A stretch of 64,000 nt of DNA from Mucilaginibacter rigui (GTDB lineage: Bacteria; Bacteroidota; Bacteroidia; Sphingobacteriales; Sphingobacteriaceae), in NCBI RefSeq assembly GCF_014773275.1, contig NZ_JACWMW010000006.1, forward strand, positions 1 through 64,000, written 5' to 3'. The notes beneath the pieces were generated by a model. The model saw only the letters and a list, made by a program, of their open reading frames with translations, made no database searches and had not been told where the DNA came from. A program made the position numbers and the translations under genes. Below, piece after piece: positions 1-6,366 of this stretch; position 1 is the first letter of the stretch; each line of letters begins with the position of its first letter.

Positions 1-262
1 AAAAATATTCTCTTACATTATCCTGATGCTGTTTGAGCTTCGCTGTTAACATTCAGCTCTCCCGAAGGATCGCTGCTGTTACGCTGCATAATTTATTCTC
101 TATCTCTTTTAAGAACTGTGTCGGTCGTCTGTCTCAGACTTCCTATATGTTATTGCATTTTACAATGCTTAACTCTTCAATTTCATAACTAAGAATCGCT
201 CTTAGTTTGTTAACGTTATTTTCGAAATCGTTTCCGATTTTTTCTCCCTCGTTTTGGGATTG
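1..262 (-). other. Leader downstream of four tandem promoters, probably 5' flank of an rRNA operon
   Basis: No convincing protein gene is seen here. The stretch lies downstream (minus strand) of four near-identical strong promoters, so it would be the transcribed leader of whatever begins beyond the left edge. A small hairpin (gcatt-ttac-aatgc, about 154-167) is visible. The 16S gene itself is not in the window, so the rRNA assignment is inferred from the promoter arrangement and the long non-coding leader. A 23-codon frame (87-89 ATG to 18-20 TAA, minus strand) sits in it but has no recognisable content. Confidence 0.55.
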
Positions 263-293
263 CAAAGGTAGAAACCTTTTCTGAATTTGCAAA
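263..293 (-). promoter_or_regulatory. Tandem promoter, gene-proximal copy
   Basis: Read on the minus strand, TTTG (293-290) is followed by 19 bp and TACCTTTG (270-263). This matches the Bacteroidota primary sigma consensus TTTG/TAnnTTTG. An A/T-rich stretch lies upstream of the TTTG. The bases after the -7 box (CAATCCC) differ from the GC-rich ones of the three other copies. Confidence 0.85.
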
Positions 294-365
294 CTTTATT
301 TTTTTATTTTTTCAAGTCGCTTTTTCAATTAACAACCGCTATTTCGTTTCCTCTTTAGCGGGCTG

Positions 366-396
366 CAAAGGTAGTAACCTTTGTTGATTTTGCAAA
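366..396 (-). promoter_or_regulatory. Tandem promoter, second copy
   Basis: TTTG (396-393), 19 bp, TACCTTTG (373-366) on the minus strand, followed by the GC-rich start region CAGCCCGC. The roughly 103-bp unit containing it is nearly identical to the next one. Confidence 0.85.
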
Positions 397-468
397 CTTT
401 ATTTTTTTATATTTTAAAGCTGCCTTTTCAATGTACAACCGCAATTTTGTTTCCTCTTTTGCGGGCTG

Positions 469-499
469 CAAAGGTAGTAACCTTTGTTGATTTTGCAAA
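469..499 (-). promoter_or_regulatory. Tandem promoter, third copy
   Basis: TTTG (499-496), 19 bp, TACCTTTG (476-469) on the minus strand, again followed by CAGCCCGC. It lies exactly 103 bp from the second copy. Confidence 0.85.
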
Positions 500-565
500 C
501 TTTATTTTCAAATAAATGTTGTGCTATACTTTCAGAGAACGCCCCGCTATTTCGTTTGCGGGCTG

Positions 566-596
566 CAAAGGTACGTACAAATTTTACTTGCGCAAA
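566..596 (-). promoter_or_regulatory. Tandem promoter, gene-distal copy
   Basis: TTTG (596-593), 19 bp, TACCTTTG (573-566) on the minus strand, followed by CAGCCCGC. It is 97 bp from the third copy, and its spacer sequence is the most diverged of the set. Confidence 0.82.
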
Positions 597-599
597 TGG

Positions 600-1250
600 T
601 TTGATTGTTTTATTGATAGTGTAATTGTAACACACAGTAAATGAGGGTGAAAAAATCGCATTTAATTTGATCAAGCTGCTTGAATTACGGCTTTAGAGCG
701 TATTTGAGTGGTTTATTATATGAAAGTTTTTTTGATTGGTTTTTGTGTTGGATTGGTGTGCCGGGCTTATGCTTGTTTTGGGCTATGGTGGTAGGTATCT
801 CAGAAAATCTATTAAAGTTTATCCAGTATCTATAATGCATTAAGGATTGCAGCGGATACCGGCATTAAGCGGAAAGTCTGGGCGAAGGCAACGCCTATAT
901 ATACTATAATAACATAAGGCGCACTTTTAGCAGCTAACCTTATAAAACTCCACCTTATATACTATATATGAATATATGCACCCCGCTCCTCCAAACTATC
1001 CAGATAACACTATCTACTTATACTATATAATAATGACTGTTGTGTATAAAAGCAACGGCATAAATAAATGGACGGTTATGCGTATACATATAATATATAA
1101 ACAGCAAGCATAACTATATTATACAAGCACCACACTACCCGGCAGCCAACAACGTTAAAAGATGTTAAATACGTACACACTATATATATAATGCGGAATC
1201 GGCATCATATATTCGTCCACTAAATAAATAATTGACTGATTTATAATATT
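600..1250. other. Gene-free AT-rich intergenic region with repeated TATA-rich blocks
   Basis: No supported gene is present. From about 895 to 1192 the sequence has six blocks of alternating T/A (near 895, 955, 1019, 1083, 1112 and 1180), mostly 57-66 bp apart, separated by mixed sequence. A dispersed-repeat fragment occupies about 839-895. The region separates the leftward promoters from bamD. Confidence 0.5.
839..895 (+). repeat. Dispersed-repeat fragment (GCGGATACCGG type)
   Basis: This stretch contains ggattgcagcggataccgg followed by gcggaaagtctgggcg. The core agcggataccgg recurs on the opposite strand at about 30192-30203. I recall similar intergenic sequence from other Bacteroidota genomes. 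It looks non-coding. Confidence 0.4.
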
Positions 1251-1262
1251 CAACTATCTTTG
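1234..1262 (+). promoter_or_regulatory. bamD promoter
   Basis: TATCTTTG (1255-1262) matches TAnnTTTG exactly, and a TTG ends at 1234, 20 bp upstream. Only four bases separate the box from the bamD ATG at 1267, so the transcript would start at or just after the start codon (leaderless or nearly so). Confidence 0.65.
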
Positions 1263-1266
1263 CAAA

Positions 1267-2196
1267 ATGTTTAAAAAACAACTACTCATATTTTCGGGCG
1301 TAATGTTTATGCTAATTATTACGCTTGGCAGTTGTAAAAGCAAATACGATAAGCTAAAAGCGAGTAACGATAACGCTAAAAAATACCAGGAGGCTGTTAA
1401 GTACTATAATAAAAAGGACTATACCAAAGCTTTGGGTTTGTTTGAAGACCTGGTGCCGCGTTACCGTGGCCGCGATGAAGCGCAGGATCTTTTTTATTAC
1501 TATGCTTATACCAACTACAGGCTTAAGGATTATACGTCGGCAAGGTTTCACTTTAAAACTTTTGCTGATACTTACCCATCGAGCCCAAGAGCTGAGGAAT
1601 GCCGCTTTATTGCTGCTTACTGCTTTTACCTTGATTCGCCTATTTACTCGTTAGATCAGGAGAACACCACTAAGGCGATAGAATCATTACAGTTGTTTAT
1701 TAACCTTTACCCTAAGAGCGACCGTGTTACTGAGGCAAGCAAACTGATACAGAACCTGCGTGATAAACTGGAACAAAAATCATACGCCGATTCAAAACTG
1801 TATTTAACAATAGGCGATTACCAATCGGCAGTTATTGCATTTGGCAACACCCTGCGCGATTACCCGGACACTAAGTACGCTGAAGAAATAGAACTTTTAA
1901 CGATACAGGCACAATACGAGTTTGCTAAAATAAGCTACGAACGTAAGCAACCTGAACGTTTTGGACAAGCCATAAGTTTTGCCGATGAGTTTATAGAGAA
2001 GTACCCGCAAAGCAAATTCCTGAAAGAGGCAAACGATTATAAAAAGAGCAGCCAACAGGGAATTGAACGCGCAAATAAAGTATTGGCTGAAGCCAGCGCA
2101 AACATGAAACTTGCCCAAAAACTTGCTAAAAAGGACACAACCAATACAGCACAACCACCGTCAATTAAAGACAGGAATAATCAGAAAATACCATAA
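1267..2196 (+). CDS. bamD: Outer membrane protein assembly factor BamD
   Basis: This is the lipoprotein subunit of the BAM machine that inserts beta-barrel proteins into the outer membrane. The 309-residue product starts with a lipoprotein signal (MFKKQ, hydrophobic stretch, lipobox LGSC with Cys23). Several TPR-like helical repeats follow (for example around residues 40-125 and 180-260, with recurrent YP turns), as in the family, and the C-terminus is charged. The first ATG is kept although it lies only four bases after the -7 box, because the next Met (residue 13) would lose the basic n-region. It heads a run with rpoZ 18 bp downstream, an order I recall as common in Bacteroidota. Confidence 0.93.
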   Translation: MFKKQLLIFSGVMFMLIITLGSCKSKYDKLKASNDNAKKYQEAVKYYNKKDYTKALGLFEDLVPRYRGRDEAQDLFYYYAYTNYRLKDYTSARFHFKTFADTYPSSPRAEECRFIAAYCFYLDSPIYSLDQENTTKAIESLQLFINLYPKSDRVTEASKLIQNLRDKLEQKSYADSKLYLTIGDYQSAVIAFGNTLRDYPDTKYAEEIELLTIQAQYEFAKISYERKQPERFGQAISFADEFIEKYPQSKFLKEANDYKKSSQQGIERANKVLAEASANMKLAQKLAKKDTTNTAQPPSIKDRNNQKIP

Positions 2197-2214
2197 TTAA
2201 TAATAGATAAAGAC

Positions 2215-2559
2215 ATGAACGTTAACAACCCAACTAACAAGCCAGCTGTAGCCAGCAGCACAGTTACCCGTGACCTGCGTGAACTGGATGTGAAAACCGA
2301 CAATATATATGAGTCGTTGGTAATTATGTCAAAAAGGGCAAACCAGATATCAAACAATATAAAAGAAGAGCTGCACCAAAAACTTTCTGAATTTGCATCA
2401 GCAAATGATAACCTGGAAGAGGTTTTTGAAAACCGCGAGCAGATTGAGATATCTAAATACTACGAAAAATTACCTAAACCTACTTTGGTAGCTGTACAGG
2501 AATTTTTAGATAACAAGATCTATTACCGCAACCCGGCTAAAGAAGCAAGGGAACTGTAA
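2215..2559 (+). CDS. rpoZ: DNA-directed RNA polymerase omega subunit (Bacteroidota type)
   Basis: This is a small polymerase subunit that helps assemble beta'. The 114-residue product has the Bacteroidota-type RpoZ/Rpb6-like core: a TRDLRELD segment, then NIYESLVIMSKRANQI, where the helix carrying the SKRANQ motif is the recognisable omega signature, and an acidic C-terminal half ending in a YYRNPAKEA-like tail. The alternative is a lineage-specific protein of unknown function, but the position directly after bamD and before coaBC supports omega. A strong hairpin follows the gene, so transcription may partly stop before coaBC. Confidence 0.85.
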   Translation: MNVNNPTNKPAVASSTVTRDLRELDVKTDNIYESLVIMSKRANQISNNIKEELHQKLSEFASANDNLEEVFENREQIEISKYYEKLPKPTLVAVQEFLDNKIYYRNPAKEAREL

Positions 2560-2583
2560 GCGCTGCGCTTAATTCAAAATATT

Positions 2584-2640
2584 AAAGTCAAAATTCAAAA
2601 GTCTGGTGTTATCCGCTTTTGAATTTTGACTTTTTATTTT
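2584..2640 (+). terminator. Perfect 18-bp hairpin with T-rich tail after rpoZ
   Basis: Arms 2584-2601 and 2616-2633 are perfectly complementary around a 14-base loop, and ttattttt follows on the plus strand. It separates bamD-rpoZ from coaBC and could act as a terminator or attenuator. AAAGTCAAAATTC-like arms of this kind also look like a dispersed Bacteroidota intergenic repeat (compare the single arm near 20315-20340). Confidence 0.6.
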
Positions 2641-2653
2641 TTACTTTAACACG

Positions 2654-3856
2654 ATGCTGGAGAATAAAAAGATAATTTTAGGTGTTTGCGGAAGTATAGC
2701 AGCGTATAAATCTGCCACATTGGTACGTTTATTAGTTAAGGCCGGTGCAGATGTACAGGTGGTGATGACACCCGATGCTACCAATTTTATTACTCCGCTC
2801 ACCCTTTCTACACTATCAAAAAGACCTGTATACTCCGAGTATTTTAAACCCGAAACCGGCGAATGGAACAACCACGTTGAGCTTGGCCTTTGGGCCGATG
2901 CCGTAATTATTGCGCCGGCAAGCGCCAACACCATGGCTAAAATGGCTGGAGGATTGGTTGATAACCTGCTTACTGCTGTGTACCTATCGGCAAAATGCCC
3001 GGTATATTTTGCACCGGCTATGGACCTGGATATGTGGAAGCACGAAACCACGCAGCATAACATCGCCGCCCTGCAATCTTTCGAAAACATTTTGATCCCT
3101 CCGGGGAATGGTGAGCTGGCCAGTGGTTTGCATGGCGAAGGCCGAATGGCTGAGCCGGAAGAAATAGTGGCCTTTTTGACCAATGATATTAAAAAGAAGC
3201 TACCCTTATTTGGCCAGAACATGCTGGTTACTGCAGGCCCTACCTATGAGGCTATTGACCCGGTGCGTTTTATTGGTAACCATTCCTCGGGCAAAATGGG
3301 CTTCGCTTTGGCTGATGAACTTTCTTCGCTTGGGGCTGATGTTACTTTAATTGCCGGGCCAACCGCGCAACGAAGTATATTTAAAAGCATAAAACGAATT
3401 GATGTGGTAAGCGCTGCAGATATGCTGAACGCCTGCCTGGCCAATTTTGATAAAGCCGATGCCTGCGTGATGTGTGCTGCCGTAGCCGATTATACGCCGG
3501 TTACTGTAGCATCTCAAAAAATAAAGAAGCATGTGGATGGCCTGAGTATCGAGTTGAAGAAAACCACCGATATATTAAAGACCCTTGGCCAGCAAAAACG
3601 CACAGGGCAGCTACTGGTTGGTTTTGCTTTAGAAACCGAAAACGAAGAACAATACGCGATTGATAAGCTTAAAAAGAAAAACCTTGATCTAATTGTGTTA
3701 AATTCGTTAAACGATGCCGGCGCCGGTTTTAAAAACGATACCAATAAGGTAACTTTGATTGACCGTAACTTACATAAAACCACCTTTGAATTAAAGAACA
3801 AAACTGAGGTGGCGCGTGATATTTGCCTTAGGGTTATTGAACTGCTAAAAAAATGA
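2654..3856 (+). CDS. coaBC: Bifunctional phosphopantothenoylcysteine decarboxylase / phosphopantothenate-cysteine ligase
   Basis: This enzyme catalyses the second and third steps of coenzyme A synthesis, joining 4'-phosphopantothenate to cysteine and decarboxylating the product. The 400 residues show an N-terminal flavoprotein (HFCD) domain (GVCGSIAAYK near residues 10-19, active-site His in NHVELG, PAMD near 120). The C-terminal ligase domain starts around residue 188 with VTAGPTYEAIDPVRFIGNHSSG, a Rossmann-type fold, and later shows the ADYTPV and KIKK segments. Length is typical for the fused enzyme. The stop overlaps the next start (ATGA), so it is coupled to the DUF4835 gene. Confidence 0.95.
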   Translation: MLENKKIILGVCGSIAAYKSATLVRLLVKAGADVQVVMTPDATNFITPLTLSTLSKRPVYSEYFKPETGEWNNHVELGLWADAVIIAPASANTMAKMAGGLVDNLLTAVYLSAKCPVYFAPAMDLDMWKHETTQHNIAALQSFENILIPPGNGELASGLHGEGRMAEPEEIVAFLTNDIKKKLPLFGQNMLVTAGPTYEAIDPVRFIGNHSSGKMGFALADELSSLGADVTLIAGPTAQRSIFKSIKRIDVVSAADMLNACLANFDKADACVMCAAVADYTPVTVASQKIKKHVDGLSIELKKTTDILKTLGQQKRTGQLLVGFALETENEEQYAIDKLKKKNLDLIVLNSLNDAGAGFKNDTNKVTLIDRNLHKTTFELKNKTEVARDICLRVIELLKK

Positions 3857-4749
3857 AGAGATACCTAACCTTTGCCGTGTTATTTTTTACCTGCATAGCC
3901 ACACAGGCACAGGATTTAAATGCACGTGTAAAAGTGGTAGCGCCCAAAATACAGGTAACCAACAAGCGCGCCCTGCAAACGTTGGAAACAGCCATGAAGG
4001 ATTTTTTGAACGGCCGCAAATGGAGCGCTGACGATATTGCCCCCAACGAACGTATAGATTGCAACTTTGTACTCAACATTACCGCATGGGATGGCAGCAG
4101 TAACTTTAGCGGCGAACTGCAGGTTCAGTCGTCACGCCCGGTGTATAACTCTACTTACAGTACTACCCTGCTTAATATTAACGATAAGGACTTTGATTTT
4201 ACCTACAGCGAAGGCCAAACCATCGACTACAGCGATCAGAATTTTCAGAGTAATCTAAGTTCGGTAATGGCGTTTTACGCTTATATTATTGTAGGGATGG
4301 ATTATGATTCATTCTCTAAGTATGGCGGCACGCAATATTTCCTGAACGCACAAACCATCTCTATAAACGCGCAAACCACCTCTTTTAAAGGCTGGAAAGC
4401 CTTTGATAACAACCTTAACCGTTATTGGCTTGTAGAGAACCTGAACAATAAGATCTACAATAACCTGCGCGAGTTTATATACAACTATCACCGCAACGGG
4501 CTCGATATTATGGCCGACAATCCTGCCAAAGGCCGCAAATACATCAGCAGCATACTGCCGGTACTGAACCAGGTGGACCGTAAACGATTAGGATCGTACT
4601 TCCCGCTGGCGTTTTTTACGGCAAAGAATAATGAGTTGGTTTCCATCTTCAGCAATGCCTCTCCGCAGGATAAAATAGCAGCTATGAACATCCTCTCGCT
4701 GGCCGACCCTGCAAATGGTGGTAAATACCAGGCGTTGAAAGGAAAATAA
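3853..4749 (+). CDS. DUF4835 family secreted protein
   Basis: The function is unknown. The 298 residues begin with a clear Sec signal peptide (MKRYLTFAVLFFTCIATQAQ), so the mature protein is probably periplasmic or outer-membrane associated. The body matches what I remember of DUF4835: beta-rich, with repeated aromatic segments such as the AYIIVGMDYDSFSKYGG region and a C-terminal DPANGGKYQALKGK. It overlaps coaBC by four bases. In related genomes I recall recN following this gene; here the next gene is convergent (17 bp between stops) and recN lies at the far end of the window. Confidence 0.85.
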   Translation: MKRYLTFAVLFFTCIATQAQDLNARVKVVAPKIQVTNKRALQTLETAMKDFLNGRKWSADDIAPNERIDCNFVLNITAWDGSSNFSGELQVQSSRPVYNSTYSTTLLNINDKDFDFTYSEGQTIDYSDQNFQSNLSSVMAFYAYIIVGMDYDSFSKYGGTQYFLNAQTISINAQTTSFKGWKAFDNNLNRYWLVENLNNKIYNNLREFIYNYHRNGLDIMADNPAKGRKYISSILPVLNQVDRKRLGSYFPLAFFTAKNNELVSIFSNASPQDKIAAMNILSLADPANGGKYQALKGK

Positions 4750-4766
4750 GTTCAACGTCAGCTCAA

Positions 4767-5075
4767 TCAAACTGCCGCCGTGTTTCTCAGTATTTTCCGG
4801 TCGATATAAAAAGTGCCGAAAGGGATGATGCAGGCCAGTAGTACTTTCGATGTAGTTTTGAACTGCCACTTTTGCTCTACCCCTACGCTTACTGTATTCA
4901 CAATAAACAACAGGAACAATGCGCCATGTACCGGCCCCATGGCTTTTACCATGGTTGGATCATGCCCGATATACTTAAAAGGCACAGCTATAAAGATCAA
5001 TACCAATAACGAGATCCCTTCTAAAAAACCAATAATGCGCAGGCGGCCAATGTTTGTGGAAAGTAGTTGTTTCAT
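4767..5075 (-). CDS. DUF3817 family small membrane protein
   Basis: The 102-residue integral membrane protein starts MKQLLSTNIGRLRIIGFLEG; the GFLEGxSLL start and PVHGALFLLF segment are DUF3817 hallmarks. Three hydrophobic segments are visible (about residues 13-33, 46-68 and 78-95). The ATG at 5075 is chosen over an upstream in-frame ATG because the extra residues are basic, unlike the family, and would overlap the preceding gene. It lies 10 bp downstream of another membrane protein and probably shares its promoter, which carries a TetR operator-like site. The function is not known. Confidence 0.8.
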   Translation of the reverse strand: MKQLLSTNIGRLRIIGFLEGISLLVLIFIAVPFKYIGHDPTMVKAMGPVHGALFLLFIVNTVSVGVEQKWQFKTTSKVLLACIIPFGTFYIDRKILRNTAAV

Positions 5076-5085
5076 AAAGTAAAAA

Positions 5086-5553
5086 TTAAAAAGATCGTAA
5101 ATAAGGGCGTTGCGCCAACGGCGAAAACGGCCACGGGATAGCAATAAGTATCACCAGCAGCGCAACGACGAACCAGACCAGCATGGTTTTGAATTTATCG
5201 CTATCAATTGCTTTGCGTTTGGCCATTGCAGAACCGATGGTAATGATAACAATAGCCGATACCATCAGCAGCAAATGCAGCACACCAAAAAAGAAGGGTT
5301 GGGTTAACTGGCCATTATCGCCGGTTGCCTGAAGGGAGAACCTTGCATTGGGGCTTTGCGTGTACAGTACAATGCCCAGCATTAACTGGATATGCGCGGT
5401 TGTTGCTGTCCAGTGCCGTAAGGAATTATCGCTTTTTGTAAAAGTTAGTTTTTGGGCATACCCTGTATAAGATCGATAAATGGAATAAAGCAATGTACCC
5501 AGCACCGCCCATCTAACTATCGAATGAAAAAATACCAGCGTGTTTAACATCAT
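5086..5553 (-). CDS. Four-helix integral membrane protein, unknown function
   Basis: The 155-residue protein has four hydrophobic helices (about residues 4-24, 50-66, 88-108 and 122-142) and histidines inside or next to them (FFHSIVRW near 10, HWTATTAHIQ near 47-54, VLHLLLM near 92). Such spacing recalls heme-binding cytochrome b-like four-helix proteins, but no diagnostic motif is present, so this is only a possibility. It begins 30 bp from a palindrome matching the one upstream of the adjacent tetR gene, so repression by that TetR is likely. It is followed closely by the DUF3817 gene. Confidence 0.75.
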   Translation of the reverse strand: MMLNTLVFFHSIVRWAVLGTLLYSIYRSYTGYAQKLTFTKSDNSLRHWTATTAHIQLMLGIVLYTQSPNARFSLQATGDNGQLTQPFFFGVLHLLLMVSAIVIITIGSAMAKRKAIDSDKFKTMLVWFVVALLVILIAIPWPFSPLAQRPYLRSF

Positions 5554-5582
5554 TATAAAATATTAAGCTACAAATATATTAA

Positions 5583-5602
5583 AACATACCAATTAGTATG
5601 TT
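5583..5602. promoter_or_regulatory. TetR operator-like palindrome upstream of the membrane-protein pair
   Basis: The site is AACATAC-caatta-GTATGTT, 7-bp arms around a 6-bp centre. It lies between the tetR stop and the start of the gene at 5553. Its centre and right arm (AATTAGTATG) are identical to the palindrome upstream of tetR at 6216-6229. Confidence 0.7.
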
Positions 5603-5619
5603 AAAATACAAAAAATATA

Positions 5620-6207
5620 TCAGCCTAATTGCTTTAAGTAATTTTTAAGCTCCTGCAGGTAAATATTATAGCAAGCTGAGCCCATAGCCTTACCCATATT
5701 ACGAATACCGCTATAGCCGGCAACCACAAAACAAGCCACGTATTCTGCATTTACATCGGCCCTGATCTCTCCGGAAATTTTACCCTGGTTAACGCTTTTT
5801 TTTATCGCGTCCTGCCACTGGTCGGTAAGTTTTAAAAGAGCATGTTTAAAATCCTCGTTCAGAGGCGACATCTCTTCTATTAAATTTACCGCGGGGCAAC
5901 CATATTTTGCCCTCAGGAATGGCACCTTCAATAATACTACCCGCATCATTTCGTGTATATCATTAATGGGGCTTTTTGCATTCAACAGGGGCGTTACCAA
6001 ACTGGCATACATACCGGGGAAGATGATTTCGTTGATCATGGCCAACCCCATCTCGTCTTTATTTTTAAAGTGATAAAAAAACGCGCCCTTGGTAACCTGT
6101 GTTGTGGCCAAAATGTTATCAATACTCGTAGCCTGGTATCCCTGCTTGTAAATAAGCTCGAAGGACTTGGTCAGGATCATGGTACGTGTATTGGCAGCTT
6201 TAGACAT
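5620..6207 (-). CDS. TetR/AcrR family transcriptional regulator
   Basis: This is a one-component repressor. Of 195 residues, the first 60 form the TetR DNA-binding domain: helix 1 around TRTMILTKSFELIYKQGY and the helix-turn-helix around TSIDNILATTQVTKGAFFYHF, with the conserved KGAFFYHFKNKDEM segment. The rest is a helical ligand-binding domain (a Cys in KYGCPAVNLIEEM near 105). A perfect palindrome lies 9 bp upstream of its ATG, and a matching one lies before the downstream membrane genes, which indicates autoregulation and control of those two genes. The ligand is unknown. Confidence 0.9.
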   Translation of the reverse strand: MSKAANTRTMILTKSFELIYKQGYQATSIDNILATTQVTKGAFFYHFKNKDEMGLAMINEIIFPGMYASLVTPLLNAKSPINDIHEMMRVVLLKVPFLRAKYGCPAVNLIEEMSPLNEDFKHALLKLTDQWQDAIKKSVNQGKISGEIRADVNAEYVACFVVAGYSGIRNMGKAMGSACYNIYLQELKNYLKQLG

Positions 6208-6215
6208 GCTTTTAA

Positions 6216-6229
6216 ATACTAATTAGTAT
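6216..6229. promoter_or_regulatory. TetR operator-like palindrome upstream of tetR
   Basis: ATACTAATTAGTAT is a perfect 14-bp palindrome 9 bp upstream of the tetR start. It shares AATTAGTATG with the site at 5583-5602. A further half-site (ACATACTGGTTA) lies just beyond at about 6239-6250. Confidence 0.7.
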
Positions 6230-6366
6230 GTAATACAAACATACTGGTTACTTAAATAGCTTCCTAATTTATTTTTCATATAGGCCATTCTATTAAAATT
6301 TAAACCTTGCCTCTGCGTTTTATCAACCATTAGCTATCTTTACTCTTTTTAAGCGAAAAACTATTT

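Noticed and set aside
263..596. Regular roughly 103-bp repeats that could suggest a CRISPR or satellite array
   Set aside because: Each unit is a complete promoter with constant spacing; there are no short unique spacers and no cas genes.
414..674. Minus-strand open frame of 86 codons
   Set aside because: It runs across two of the tandem promoters and has no family features; it is a by-product of promoter repeats.
2641..3222. Minus-strand frame of 193 codons within coaBC
   Set aside because: It is antisense to the well-supported coaBC flavoprotein domain and has no family match.
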